From: Ancylobacter lacus
Lineage (GTDB): Bacteria; Pseudomonadota; Alphaproteobacteria; Rhizobiales; Xanthobacteraceae
DNA: 64,000 nt
Assembly: GCF_018390635.1 (NCBI RefSeq)
Contig: NZ_JAHBGE010000036.1
Coordinates: 1 to 64,000, forward strand
Direction: 5' to 3'
Shown piece after piece: positions 45,717 through 55,111 of this stretch (the first letter of the stretch is position 1; each line of letters opens with the position of its first letter). A program made the position numbers and the translations under genes. A model generated the notes under the pieces. The model searched no databases and was not told the origin of the DNA. It saw only the letters and a list, made by a program, of their open reading frames with translations.

Positions 45717-47009
45717 ATGGAAACGCGCGCCAACTACACGGTCATCGGCCTGTTCACCCTCGCGGTCATCGCCGCCGGCTTCGCCTTCGTCTGGTGGTTT
45801 AACGGCGCGGGCAGCCGCGGCCCGCGGGTGAGCTACGACGTGGTGTTCAATGGGCCGGTGAGCGGGCTGCAGCGTGGTTCCGGGGTCACCTTCAACGGCA
45901 TTCCGGTTGGCGAGGTAACCGGGCTCCGGCTGGATGCGAAGGATCCGCGCCGGGTTGTGGCGACCATTGCCGTGCCGCCGGGAACGCCGGTGAAGACCGA
46001 TACCCGCGCCGGGCTCGATGCGCAGGTTCTGACCGGCATCGCCTCCATCGGCCTGGTTGGCGGCAGCCCGACCGCGGCCCCGCTGCCCCCCGCCCCGGAT
46101 GGCGGGCTCCAGCAGATCCAGGCCGATGCCTCGGCCGTTCAGGACCTGATGGAAGGCGCCAAGCAGGTTCTGGGTCGGGTCGACGACATCGCCCGCCGGG
46201 TCGACGAACTGCTGCAGGACAACCAGTCCCGGATCAATTCGGTCATCACCAATGTCGACAAGTTCTCCCAGGCGCTGGGCGACAATGCCGGCAACGTGAA
46301 CAGCTTCCTCGCCGATGTCGGAAGCGCCGCCCGGCGGATCGATTCGCTTGCGGCCTCGCTCGACCGGATCAGCGGGGCCATCGACCCGCAGAAGGTCGGC
46401 AACACGGTGGACAACATTCAGAAGTTCACCGGCGAGCTGGCCAGCTCGAGCGACAAGATCCGCGGCTTCATCGACGACGCCAGCGCCATCGCCGCCACCT
46501 TCCGCAGCTTCTCGGCGCAGCTTGAGACCACCTTCAACCGGCTGGACCAGATCACCCAGTCGATCGACCCGGCGAAGGTCGGCAGCGCCGTGGATAATTT
46601 CTCGACCTTCTCGCAGACCCTCGCGAACCGCTCCGGCGACACCGACTCCATGCTGCGAAACGCTTCCGAGCTCTCGGGCAAGCTGAACGGCATGGCCAAC
46701 AAGCTCGACAAGATCCTCGACAACGTGGATGGCTTGACCTCCAGTGAAGAGGGCAAGGGGATGTTCAACCAGATTTCCGCCGCTGCCGAGGAAGTGCGCC
46801 TGCTGGCCGCCAACCTCGACACCCGCACCGCGGAACTGGCCCGCAACCTGAACCAGTTCACCGGCCCGGGTTTGCGCCAGTACGAGGCACTCGCCGCCGA
46901 CGGACGGCGTACGCTGTCGGAAATCGAGCGGGTTTTCCGCAATCTCGAACGGAATCCGCGCCAGTTCATTTTTGGCGGGTCCACCGTTCCCAGCTACACT
47001 GGGCGGTGA
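45717..47009 (+). CDS. mlaD: MlaD-type MCE domain protein
   Basis: This 430-residue protein has a single N-terminal membrane helix (about 7-28) and one MCE domain (VSYDVVFNGPVSGLQRGSGVTFNGIPVGEV). A long helical C-terminal region follows, rich in FS/VD repeats and much longer than in E. coli MlaD (183 residues). Extended helices in MCE proteins can form periplasm-spanning tubes. It is the lipid-binding subunit of the upstream ABC system. Confidence 0.9.
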   Translation: METRANYTVIGLFTLAVIAAGFAFVWWFNGAGSRGPRVSYDVVFNGPVSGLQRGSGVTFNGIPVGEVTGLRLDAKDPRRVVATIAVPPGTPVKTDTRAGLDAQVLTGIASIGLVGGSPTAAPLPPAPDGGLQQIQADASAVQDLMEGAKQVLGRVDDIARRVDELLQDNQSRINSVITNVDKFSQALGDNAGNVNSFLADVGSAARRIDSLAASLDRISGAIDPQKVGNTVDNIQKFTGELASSSDKIRGFIDDASAIAATFRSFSAQLETTFNRLDQITQSIDPAKVGSAVDNFSTFSQTLANRSGDTDSMLRNASELSGKLNGMANKLDKILDNVDGLTSSEEGKGMFNQISAAAEEVRLLAANLDTRTAELARNLNQFTGPGLRQYEALAADGRRTLSEIERVFRNLERNPRQFIFGGSTVPSYTGR

Positions 47010-47081
47010 GGATGACGCTCTGGGGGCGCGCGAGTCGCGGATGGACAGCATTTCGCACATGTGGACGGCTTGGGGGACTGC

Positions 47082-47681
47082 GTGACTGAGTATCGACGTC
47101 TGGCACGGGCCGCTCTCCTGCTTTCCCTCGGCATGGGCACGGCGGCGCTTGGCGGCTGCGCCGGCAGCCGGCCGATTCCGACCTTCGATCTCAGCGCTCC
47201 GCGCGACGTCGTCACGACTCCGCGCAGCCGGGGCACGCTGGTCGTGACCGAGCCGACCGCGCTGGCGGTGCTCAACACCGAGAAGATCATCGTCGAGCCG
47301 GCGCCGGGGCAGATCACCTATCTCGCCGATGCGCAGTGGAGCGACCGCCTGCCGGCACTGTTCCAGGCGCGGCTGCTGGAAGCCTTCGAAAACAGCAGCC
47401 GTGCCCGCTCCGTCGCCCGGCCGGGCGACCGCATCACCGCGGACTTCCTGCTGCTGACCGACATCCGCACCTTCGGCCTCCAGACCGCCGGCGGGGCGGA
47501 GGCGGTTGTGGAGGTCTCGGCCAAGATCGTGGACGACAAGGCGGGCCGCATCGTCGCCGCCAAGGTGTTCTCCGCCCGGACCGCGGCCGCCAATTCCACC
47601 GGCCCCGAAGTCGCGCGTGCGCTCGATCAGGCGTCCGATCAGGTGTTCGGCGACATTGTGCGGTGGGCGGCGGGCTATTGA
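47082..47681 (+). CDS. ABC-type transport auxiliary lipoprotein (PqiC/LetC-like)
   Basis: This 199-residue lipoprotein has lipobox LGGCAG near residue 26. Its domain resembles the ABC transport auxiliary family (formerly DUF330) that partners MCE systems. GTG 47082 follows GGGGGA. It starts 72 bases after mlaD and probably anchors the lipid transport complex to the outer membrane. Confidence 0.82.
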   Translation: MTEYRRLARAALLLSLGMGTAALGGCAGSRPIPTFDLSAPRDVVTTPRSRGTLVVTEPTALAVLNTEKIIVEPAPGQITYLADAQWSDRLPALFQARLLEAFENSSRARSVARPGDRITADFLLLTDIRTFGLQTAGGAEAVVEVSAKIVDDKAGRIVAAKVFSARTAAANSTGPEVARALDQASDQVFGDIVRWAAGY

Positions 47682-48010
47682 GCGGATCGGGGAGGGGCGT
47701 TCACTCCCGATACGGCGGATAGGCGCGGCGCTGCGCTGCTTGCGGTCCCGGCAAGCGCCGGGTCTTGCTCCTTGTCTCCATAGCGGTCGCTGAGCGGGCC
47801 GCAGGACATCCCGCCCGCCGCCCTTTGCTCGGCGGACGCGGCGGGCCCTCCGCGAGGATAGACATCCCATCAGACCTCTCTGGCGCGGGCCTGCGTAGCG
47901 ATCCCGATCTGAACGACGGCGCCGTCTCCGGTGGCACCGCCGCGTGCCAGGTAAGGGTCCGGGGCTCTCCGCCAAAGCTTGCCGAACGCAGCAGGCCACG
48001 TCGCCACCAA
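47682..48010. other. Intergenic region without recognised gene
   Basis: The roughly 330 bases between the auxiliary lipoprotein gene and the next terminator hold only short open frames of unnatural composition on both strands. They have no ribosome sites, and I found no RNA motif. I see nothing supportable here. Confidence 0.5.
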
Positions 48011-48036
48011 TGAAAAAGGGCCCCTCGCGGGGCCCT
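48011..48036 (-). terminator. Intrinsic terminator of the growth-pole-ring-like gene
   Basis: AAGGGCCCC and GGGGCCCTT form a perfect nine-base stem around TCGC. On the minus strand it is followed by a TTTTT run. It lies 28 bases beyond the stop codon of the long minus-strand gene. Confidence 0.85.
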
Positions 48037-48063
48037 TCGTCATGTCAGCGGCACGCGGGGCGG

Positions 48064-51000
48064 TCAGTCGAACCGGCCGGCGGCATGGGCGAGCATGGTG
48101 TAGACCTTGCCGGTGTCGGAGGTGACATAGGTCCGGGCGAGCTGCTGGCCGCGCTCCTCCCGCGACACGCGGTCGAGCAGGCGCTCGAACTCGTTGAGGT
48201 AGTGATCGACCGTCTGGCGGAACTCGCCGTCGCGGCGGTATTTCCGGCGGATGTCCTCGAAGGTCTGCTGGCCCTGCATGGTGTAGAGCCGGCGGGTGAA
48301 GACGTTGCGCTCGCCCCGCTTGTAGCGGTCCCACAGCTCGACCACGGCCTCGTGGTCGATCATCCGGGCAATGTCCATCGAGAGCGAATCGAGCGACTCG
48401 ATGGTGTGCTGGAGCGGACGCTCCGGCTCGCGCGACGGCTGGGCCGGCGGGGGCGGGGTGTCGCCATCGCCGGAGGCGCGGGCCAGCAGGTCGGAGAGCC
48501 AGCCGCCGCGGCCGTCGCCTTCGCCGGCCGCCGGGCCGCGCGGGGCGGGTTCGCGGGGTGCCGGCTCGCGCGGGGCGGGCGCGGGGCGATAGGCCGGTTC
48601 GCGGCCCTCAGGCCGCTGATAGGCGGCCGGACGGGCAGCGGGGGCAGGGGCCGGCTCGGCGCGCCCGCGCGGGGTGGCTTCCACCATGTCCAGCGCACGG
48701 CCCTGCTTGGCGACGATGTCGTTCAGCTCGGCGAGCGCCTTGATCTGCTCGGCAACCGCCCGGCGCATGGTCGCGGCAGTGGTCTCGGTCTCGGCCGGCA
48801 GCTCGAGAACGCCGCGGCGAAGCTCCTCGCGGGTCGACTTGAGCAGCTTCTGGATTTCCTCGGTCGAACTGCGCATCTCGCGCGTCACGTCGAGGAAGCT
48901 GGAGTTGGCCTGCTCCATGAGGGCGCCGACTTCACCCACGGCCGCCTCATAGGCGGCGTGCAGCGCGGCCGTGGTGCGGTCGCGCTCGGTCTCGGCGAGG
49001 GCGCGGATCTTCTCCTGCTGCTCGCTGAGGGCGGCGGCGGAATGCTCGGACGACTGGGCTACCAGTTCGGCGATTTCCTGGGCCCGGGCTTCGGCGTTCT
49101 CCAGCGTGCCCTTGAGCACGGAAGCGAACGAGCCGAGCCGGTCGCCGAGTTCGTCGGCCTTGCCCGACAGCGTGTCGGCGAGGCTGACAATGCCGGCGCC
49201 GCGTTCCGAAAGCGTGGCGTCGATATGGCTGTGGGTCTGGCTGAGGGTGTTGGCGACGCTGGCGATGACCGAGGCCTGCTCGTTGAAGCGCTGGGTCAGC
49301 TCCGCGACCTCCTGCAGAACGCCGGTGGAGACGCCCTGGAGCGTGCGGATCTGCTCGTCCATCCGGCCCGAGCTGAAGGTGGTTGATTCCTCCACATGGT
49401 CGATGGTCGAGCGGAACGCCTCCAGCCGCTGCGACATCGCCTGCTCGATGGTGCCGAGATTGCCGGCGGCGCTGGCGAGGACGCCCTGCAGCGAGCCGTT
49501 CATCTCCGAGAGCTGGGCGAGAACGTTGTTGATCTCGGTGCGCAGTGACTCGTTGGTGGTGGCGAGCTCGCCGATGGTGGCGCGGCCGGAGCTGGCGATG
49601 GAGTCGACGAGGCCCGCCGTGCGCCCTTCCAGCGCCTGCAGCAGTTCCTCGCTAACCCGGCCGATCTCGCCGGAAGCATGGTCGGCGGTGCGGTGGATCG
49701 CCGACACCAGCCCGCCCGTGCGGCGCTCGAGATTGCCGAGGAGCTGCTCGCTGGCGCGGCCGATCTCGCCCGAGGCGTCGTTGGCGGTGCGCTGGAACAG
49801 TTCGACCGCGTTGGCGGTGCGGCTCTCGATGGCCGCCAGCATGTCCTCGCTGGCGCGCAGGATCTGGTCGGCACGCCCGCCGGTGGCGGTTTCGAAGGCG
49901 GCGACGATGGTGCCGGTGCGCTCCTCCAGCGTCCGCAGCAGGCCGTCGCTGGCGCGCTCGATGTCCTGCACGGCGGTGCCGCGCGTGGTCTCGATCGCGT
50001 TGATGAGGCTGCCGGAGCGGTTTTCGAAGGTCTGCAGCAACTCGTCGCTGGCGCGGCTGATGTCCTCGACCGCGATGCCGCGGGTCTGCTCGATGGCCTG
50101 GATGAGGCCGCTCGACCGGTTCTCCAGGGTCTGGATCAGCTCGTCGCCTGCGGCGGAGAGGTTCTGCACCACGTGGCCATGGGTCTGCTCCAGCGCCTGG
50201 GCCAGCGAAGTGCGATGGGTGTCGAGCGCGGCCAGCACCTCGCCGCTGGCGCGGGTGATTTCCGAGGCAATGCCGATGCTGCGGTCGTTCAGCGCGGCGA
50301 GGAAGCCGTTGCCGCCTTCGTTCACCAGCTGCGCCAGCTCGTGGGTACGGGCGTCGAACAGCTCGGCGATGGAGCCGGCACGCTCGGTGAGGGTGCGGCT
50401 GACATTGTCGACCAGCCCGTTCAGGGTGCGTTCCACCGCGCCGGCTTCGGTGCGCAGGATGCCGGTGACGGTCTCCATGCGGTGGGCGAGGGATTCGGCA
50501 ACGCCCTGGCCACGCACCTCGATGGTGGTGACGACGCTTTCGAGGCGGCCGACCACCGCCTCCTCGAACCGGCTGACGCGGGCGTCCAGCGTGCCGGCGA
50601 TCTCCAGCGCGCGGTTTCCGAGCGTGCGGTCGGCGTGTTCGATCCGCTCGCTGAGCGACTCGGTCACGATCTTGGTGCGCTCGGCGAAGAAGCCGTCGAG
50701 CGTTGCGAGCGAGCGGTCCATCGAATCGCTGGCGAGCTTTGTGCCTTCGCTCACGGTGCGGGCGAACTCGCTCGTCCCGCTATGCAGCGTGCTGTTCAGC
50801 TCGCGCGCGCCTTGGCCGAGGCTGTCGTCGAGGCGGGCGAGATGATGGTCAAGAGACTGCGAAATCTCGTTATTCTTGGCGTAGACGCGGTCGTCGAAGG
50901 TGGTGAGCGTCTGCTCGATCGAGCGGGCCAGCAGGTCCACCCGGTCAGTCAGCTGGCCGACGAGGTGGCTGCCCTGGTCGCGCAGGGTCTCGTCGAAGAG

Positions 51001-53298
51001 ACGGAGCCCGCCGGTGATCTGGCCCACCAGGCTGCTGCCCTGGGTCCGCAGCGTGGAATCGAAGGTTCGCAGGCTCTCGGCGATGTGCCGTTCCAGCGCG
51101 GAGGATTCGCCGCCGATGCGGTCGGCCAGCTCGGTGCCGCGCACGGAGATGGTCTCCTCGAACGCCTTCAGCCGGGAGTTGAGGATCTCCTTGATCGCTT
51201 CGCCCTTGGAGCCGATGGTCGTCGCCAGCGTCTCCGCGGTCTCGCGGAACTGCTCGGTGACGCGGTTGCCGCGCGAGCTGATGATCTGCGCCACTTCGGC
51301 GCCGACCCGGGTCATGTGCTCGCTGAGCTGGTGGCTGCGGGCGGCGAGGTCGAGTGCCCAGCGGTCGGCCGCGGTGGAGAGGGTCTCGTTGATGCCCTCG
51401 CCGGCGCCCTGGAGCTGGTCCGCCACGCGCTGGCCGGTTTCGGCGAGCAGGCGCTCCAGCTCGACGCCGCGCACCGCGACGGTCTCGTAGATGCGGTTGC
51501 CGGTGTCGCCGATGCGGTCGGCGAGGTCGTCGCCGCGCACGGTGATGGTGTCGGCGATGCGGGTGCCGGTTTCCTCGAGCTTGCGGACGACGTCGCCGCC
51601 GCGGCGGGAGAGGTCGAGCACCAGCGCTTCGCCCGTGCCCTTCAGGGTCTGGTTCACCTCGGTCGCCCGCACCGCGATCTCGTCGGAGAGACGGGTGCCG
51701 GTGTCGAGGAGGGTCTGGGTGATCTGGTCGGAGCGGGCGGCCAGCGTCTCGGTCAGGGCCTGGGTGGTGGCCGAGAGCTTGGCGTCCATGTCGTCGGTGC
51801 GGCGCGCCACCACGTCGGAAAGCTCGGCAGCGCTGTCGAGCAGGCGGGTGCCGATTTCGTCGGTGTGCGAGGCGAGCGTGTTGGTGACGCTCTGCGCGAC
51901 TTCCGAGAGGCGATCGTTGATGCCGGCGGTCTGCGAGGTGAGCGAGGCGATGAGCTGTTCGCTGGAGCCGGTGAGATTGCTGCTGACGTCGTTGCCGGTG
52001 GCGTGCAGGCGGTCGATGAGGTCGTTGCCCTTCTCGGTGAGGGCGTCGATGATCGTGTCGCCGACGCGGCCGAGCGCCAGCGTGATGTGCTCGCCCTTGT
52101 CCGACAGGGTGGTGGTGACGCGCTCGGCGGCGTCGTTCACGGTGGCGTTGATGCGCTCGCCGACGCCGTCGATCTCCTGGGAGAAGGCGTGGTGGGCCCC
52201 GCCGATGGCGTCGCGCAGCCGCTCGGCGTGGGTCAGGATGACCTCGCGCTCGCCCTGCAACGCCTCGATGAGGGCGCGCATGCGCACCTCGTTCTCGTCA
52301 TAGGCGCGTTCCAGCACGGCCACTTCGGCGCGGACCATGGCTTCGAGTTCGCCGGCCCGGGTGATGGTGCGCTCGACACCTTCGCCCATGGCGGTCACTT
52401 CGCGGCGGATCGCCTGACCGAAGGTGACGACCGCTTCGGTGGTGATGGCGTCGGGCTCGGCGAGGCGGATCGCGACCTGCGCCATGGAGCGGGCGACGAG
52501 GCGCATCTCCTGGGTGCGGGCGACCATCATCGCGAGAATGAAGAAGAAAATCGGCGGGACGACGATGCCGCCGACGATGGCGAGCAGGGCGGGCGAGGTG
52601 AGCAGGTCGACCGGAAGGCCGGCGGCTTCGGCGGCGCGCAGATGGGCGAGGGCGATGAAGGCGCCGGCGCCGACCCACAGCGCCGAGGCGACGGCGGCGA
52701 TGAGGTAGGGCGCGCGGGAGGGGCGGCGCTGCAGCACGGCGAGCATCTGGCCGATGTTCTGGCGGTCGTCATTGGCGGGACGCGCCGGCGACGAGCCTTC
52801 GCCGCGCCGTCCGCGTGTGTCGGGGCGGGCGTGCTCGGCGATGCGGCCGCCGAGGCGCTCGAAGGCGGCGCTGTCGGCCGGCTGGACCGGGGTCTGGGTG
52901 CCGGGCCATTGCGGCGCGTCGTAGTCGGTCTCGTCGTAATCGGCGCCGCCGGGCGCGCCCTCGTCGAAGGCGCGGGGCGGGCGCGCGGCGCCCTCGGCGG
53001 GGCGGACGGCGAAGGCGTCGGGGTCGAAGGGGTCCCGGTCCCGCCGCGCACCTTCGAACGGATCCTCGTAAGGATCTGAATCATCGAAGGATTCGCCACG
53101 GGTGTCGCGCCGTGGCGCGAAATCCTGGTCGAGATCGTCGCCCGGGCTGCGCGTGGACCGCGCCGGCTCCTGGTCGTCGTCCCGCCCGTCGCGGGTCTGG
53201 TCCCGCCCATGTGCCAGGTCGAGATTCAGGGCCTCCTCGATCGCCGACAGAGCGGCCGCGGTGGGGTCCTGGTTAACTTTCTTCGTGCTCGTCGACAT
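48064..53298 (-). CDS. Giant growth-pole-ring (GPR/RgsE)-like membrane coiled-coil protein
   Basis: The protein has 1,744 residues. It has an acidic, disordered N-terminus (1-190), two membrane helices (about 197-219 and 236-259), and about 1,250 residues of continuous helical, apolipoprotein-like sequence. A Pro-rich linker and a conserved C-terminal domain of about 115 residues (from PLQHTIESLDSLS) complete it. This layout matches the Agrobacterium growth pole ring protein, which organises unipolar growth; calling it an orthologue is my inference. ATG 53298 follows GGAGG. Six exact-length tandem repeats occur at 49588-50181. Older annotations may call it kinesin-like or apolipoprotein. Confidence 0.8.
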   Translation of the reverse strand: MSTSTKKVNQDPTAAALSAIEEALNLDLAHGRDQTRDGRDDDQEPARSTRSPGDDLDQDFAPRRDTRGESFDDSDPYEDPFEGARRDRDPFDPDAFAVRPAEGAARPPRAFDEGAPGGADYDETDYDAPQWPGTQTPVQPADSAAFERLGGRIAEHARPDTRGRRGEGSSPARPANDDRQNIGQMLAVLQRRPSRAPYLIAAVASALWVGAGAFIALAHLRAAEAAGLPVDLLTSPALLAIVGGIVVPPIFFFILAMMVARTQEMRLVARSMAQVAIRLAEPDAITTEAVVTFGQAIRREVTAMGEGVERTITRAGELEAMVRAEVAVLERAYDENEVRMRALIEALQGEREVILTHAERLRDAIGGAHHAFSQEIDGVGERINATVNDAAERVTTTLSDKGEHITLALGRVGDTIIDALTEKGNDLIDRLHATGNDVSSNLTGSSEQLIASLTSQTAGINDRLSEVAQSVTNTLASHTDEIGTRLLDSAAELSDVVARRTDDMDAKLSATTQALTETLAARSDQITQTLLDTGTRLSDEIAVRATEVNQTLKGTGEALVLDLSRRGGDVVRKLEETGTRIADTITVRGDDLADRIGDTGNRIYETVAVRGVELERLLAETGQRVADQLQGAGEGINETLSTAADRWALDLAARSHQLSEHMTRVGAEVAQIISSRGNRVTEQFRETAETLATTIGSKGEAIKEILNSRLKAFEETISVRGTELADRIGGESSALERHIAESLRTFDSTLRTQGSSLVGQITGGLRLFDETLRDQGSHLVGQLTDRVDLLARSIEQTLTTFDDRVYAKNNEISQSLDHHLARLDDSLGQGARELNSTLHSGTSEFARTVSEGTKLASDSMDRSLATLDGFFAERTKIVTESLSERIEHADRTLGNRALEIAGTLDARVSRFEEAVVGRLESVVTTIEVRGQGVAESLAHRMETVTGILRTEAGAVERTLNGLVDNVSRTLTERAGSIAELFDARTHELAQLVNEGGNGFLAALNDRSIGIASEITRASGEVLAALDTHRTSLAQALEQTHGHVVQNLSAAGDELIQTLENRSSGLIQAIEQTRGIAVEDISRASDELLQTFENRSGSLINAIETTRGTAVQDIERASDGLLRTLEERTGTIVAAFETATGGRADQILRASEDMLAAIESRTANAVELFQRTANDASGEIGRASEQLLGNLERRTGGLVSAIHRTADHASGEIGRVSEELLQALEGRTAGLVDSIASSGRATIGELATTNESLRTEINNVLAQLSEMNGSLQGVLASAAGNLGTIEQAMSQRLEAFRSTIDHVEESTTFSSGRMDEQIRTLQGVSTGVLQEVAELTQRFNEQASVIASVANTLSQTHSHIDATLSERGAGIVSLADTLSGKADELGDRLGSFASVLKGTLENAEARAQEIAELVAQSSEHSAAALSEQQEKIRALAETERDRTTAALHAAYEAAVGEVGALMEQANSSFLDVTREMRSSTEEIQKLLKSTREELRRGVLELPAETETTAATMRRAVAEQIKALAELNDIVAKQGRALDMVEATPRGRAEPAPAPAARPAAYQRPEGREPAYRPAPAPREPAPREPAPRGPAAGEGDGRGGWLSDLLARASGDGDTPPPPAQPSREPERPLQHTIESLDSLSMDIARMIDHEAVVELWDRYKRGERNVFTRRLYTMQGQQTFEDIRRKYRRDGEFRQTVDHYLNEFERLLDRVSREERGQQLARTYVTSDTGKVYTMLAHAAGRFD
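49588..50181 (-). repeat. Six tandem 33-residue (99-base) repeats inside the GPR-like gene
   Basis: Six consecutive 33-residue units fit the frame without gaps. Each contains a core like ISRASDELLQTFENRSG followed by a LINAIE-like segment. A period of 33 is three 11-residue turns, as in apolipoprotein or hendecad coiled coils. The units differ at the DNA level, so this is an old, maintained repeat. Confidence 0.8.
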
Positions 53299-53885
53299 CG
53301 CCGTCGCCTCCGGTCCGTACGCTACTCCGACCGGCTCACGCCGTCGGGCCGGGGTTGCCACCTACCCGTTCCGCCACGCCGCACGGCGTATCCCCTAGGG
53401 AACACGCCTTTTTGGCCGCAACCGTGACGTCTCTGGTCTGCCGCAGCCTTATCCTATGCCGGGGGGCTTTCAAAAGGGAACTAGGGTTTCGTAAACGTGT
53501 GTCGATATCGTTAACGACCTGTTCACCATACCGCCGGAAGGTGTTTTGAAACCGTCGGCGCAGACCCGCGGGCCCGGATGGGCGGCAATGCGGCTCTGCG
53601 GCGGCCCTCTGGGCGGCCCGGTGAACCCATTGTCGGACGTTGCGGCGCGGGAGTCCAGTCGGTGCGGTGAGGTGGACGATGTGTCCAGTCATCGTCCTCG
53701 GGCGGGCGGTCGCGGCCGGGGATGTGGAAAAACCGCCGCACCCCGGACGGGAGGGGCGGCCATGCCGCCTCGCGACAGCGGCGAGAGGGCGGCGCCGCGC
53801 GCGGCACTCTGGCAATCCGGCCGGGCGGAGGTTATCTAGGCCCGCCCGCCTTCGAACCATTCCAGCCCGCGAGAAGCCGCTCCCG
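53299..53885. other. Intergenic region between divergent GPR-like gene and ferredoxin
   Basis: This 587-base gap contains a locally AT-richer stretch (about 53400-53530), including the two start-proximal regions expected for divergent promoters. I could not fit a convincing -35/-10 pair, CtrA site or RNA motif. Short open frames here lack ribosome sites and coding character. Confidence 0.4.
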
Positions 53886-54206
53886 ATGCCCAAGATCACC
53901 TTCATCGACGCCGCCGGCACCGCCCGCACCGTAGAAGCCCAGATCGGGCAGACCGTGATGGAGGCGGCGATCCGCAACGGCGTGCCGGGCATCGACGCGG
54001 AATGCGGCGGCGCCTGCGCCTGCGCGACCTGCCATGTCTATGTCGACGAGGCCTGGCAGGGGGCCACCGGGGAGCCCTCCACCATGGAGGAGGACATGCT
54101 CGACTTCGCTTCCGACGTGAAGCCGAATTCGCGCCTGTCCTGCCAGATCAAGATCGGCGAGGCGCTCGACGGGCTGGTGGTGCGCACCCCCGCGCAGCAG
54201 GGCTGA
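53886..54206 (+). CDS. 2Fe-2S ferredoxin (adrenodoxin/FdxB type)
   Basis: This 106-residue electron carrier has the vertebrate/ISC-type cluster motif C-x5-C-x2-C in [15 protein letters not shown] and the fourth cysteine in SRLSCQIKI. The acidic EEDMLDFAS segment is typical of adrenodoxin-like ferredoxins serving Fe-S assembly or cytochrome P450s. No isc or P450 gene is adjacent. ATG 53886 starts the conserved MPKITFID. Confidence 0.93.
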   Translation: MPKITFIDAAGTARTVEAQIGQTVMEAAIRNGVPGIDAECGGACACATCHVYVDEAWQGATGEPSTMEEDMLDFASDVKPNSRLSCQIKIGEALDGLVVRTPAQQG

Positions 54207-54325
54207 GCCCGTCGGTCGCGGCTGGCGGACATTTCACGCCGGTTCCCCGTCCGGCGGCGGCATCCTGACCGAGGATGCCGGCGCGCGCTGGGCCGTGCCT
54301 CGCTGCGCTCGGGGCGCCTGATGGT

Positions 54326-54466
54326 CTAGCGGGCCCCTGCCGGCAGGGTGTGGGCAACGGGGAATGCGGTGTGCGCCGTGGCGCGGGCAGCGGCGCTGTC
54401 GCGGGCATTGGCGCAGACGATGCCGAAGGCGGCCAGCGCCACCGCGACGAGAAGCAGCCTGTTCAT
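54326..54466 (-). CDS. Short secreted-type peptide next to tandem family
   Basis: A 46-codon frame begins MNRLLLVAVALAAFG, continues to a CANA-like signal cleavage region near residue 21, and ends with a short Ala/His tail. AGGAGA lies eight bases before the ATG. It is oriented with, and adjacent to, the tandem small secreted proteins and shares their N-terminal style, but the mature part differs. Function is unknown. Confidence 0.55.
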   Translation of the reverse strand: MNRLLLVAVALAAFGIVCANARDSAAARATAHTAFPVAHTLPAGAR

Positions 54467-54542
54467 CGGAAAATCTCCTGCGGGCCGCCGGCGACGGGGA
54501 GGGCGCCGCCGGCGCCGTCATGGGCGGGCATCGGCGCCCGTA

Positions 54543-54752
54543 TCAGCGGCTGGAACGGGCGTTCTGCGCGACCTCAGCGGCGATGAAGGCGTCCGACACC
54601 GGGGCGGTCGCGGCGGCGGCGTTGCGGCCCTCGGTGATCGAGACGGTCGCGGCGGGCTTGCCGTAGAGGCTGGGGTCGCGGCCATCGGCGGCGTTGGCGG
54701 CAACCGAGCCGAAGGTGAGCAGGGCAAGGGTGGCGAGGACGATCTTGTTCAT
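54543..54752 (-). CDS. Tiny secreted protein, tandem copy 1
   Basis: This 69-residue protein has a signal peptide MNKIVLATLALLTFGSVAANA and a mature part of about 48 residues starting ADGRDPSLYGKPA. It lacks cysteines. The protein sequence is identical to copy 2 (54824-55033). AGGAGAG lies seven bases before the ATG. I do not recognise the family; the mature part is predicted polar and partly helical. Probably periplasmic. Confidence 0.8.
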   Translation of the reverse strand: MNKIVLATLALLTFGSVAANAADGRDPSLYGKPAATVSITEGRNAAAATAPVSDAFIAAEVAQNARSSR

Positions 54753-54823
54753 GGAAGTCTCTCCTGAAGCGGCGGCGCGCTCACATGGGGCGCCGGGATG
54801 GGGAACGAGGCGGAAGGTTCGGC

Positions 54824-55033
54824 TCAGCGGCTGGAGCGGGCGTTCTGCGCGACCTCAGCGGCGATGAAGGCGTCCGACACCGGGGCGGTCGCGGCGGCGG
54901 CGTTGCGGCCTTCGGTGATCGAGACGGTCGCGGCGGGCTTGCCGTAGAGGCTAGGGTCGCGGCCATCGGCGGCATTCGCGGCAACCGAGCCGAAGGTGAG
55001 CAGGGCGAGGGTGGCGAGGACGATCTTGTTCAT
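54824..55033 (-). CDS. Tiny secreted protein, tandem copy 2
   Basis: This is identical in all 69 residues to copy 1, with only a few base differences. The upstream ribosome site and flanking sequence (CTTCAGGAGAGACTTCC before the ATG) are also the same, so the duplicated unit is about 281 bases and includes non-coding DNA. Function is unknown. Confidence 0.8.
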   Translation of the reverse strand: MNKIVLATLALLTFGSVAANAADGRDPSLYGKPAATVSITEGRNAAAATAPVSDAFIAAEVAQNARSSR

Positions 55034-55111
55034 GGAAGTCTCTCCTGAAGCGGCGGCGCGCTCACATGGGGCGCCGGGGAATAGGGAATGAGGTGGAAGG
55101 CTTGGGCCGGC

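Larger units (their letters stand above)
54543..55079. repeat. Tandem duplication of about 281 bases
   Basis: The segment 54543-54800 recurs at 54824-55079 almost unchanged, covering gene, ribosome site and the CTCACATGGGGCGCC spacer. A third, more diverged gene unit follows with an offset of 288 bases. The near identity in silent and spacer positions points to recent duplication or ongoing conversion. Confidence 0.8.

Noticed and set aside
47701-47937. 78-codon minus-strand and 82-codon plus-strand frames in the gap after the Mla lipoprotein
   Set aside because: Neither has a ribosome site, natural composition or recognisable family.
49678-53079. 1,133-codon plus-strand frame inside the GPR-like gene
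   Set aside because: It is antisense to a helical, repeat-bearing protein with a strong ribosome site and terminator. The plus-strand reading is Gly/Ala/Arg-rich and featureless.
53490-53525. CtrA-type site before the GPR-like gene
   Set aside because: GTTAAC is present, but the second TTAA half at seven bases is not.
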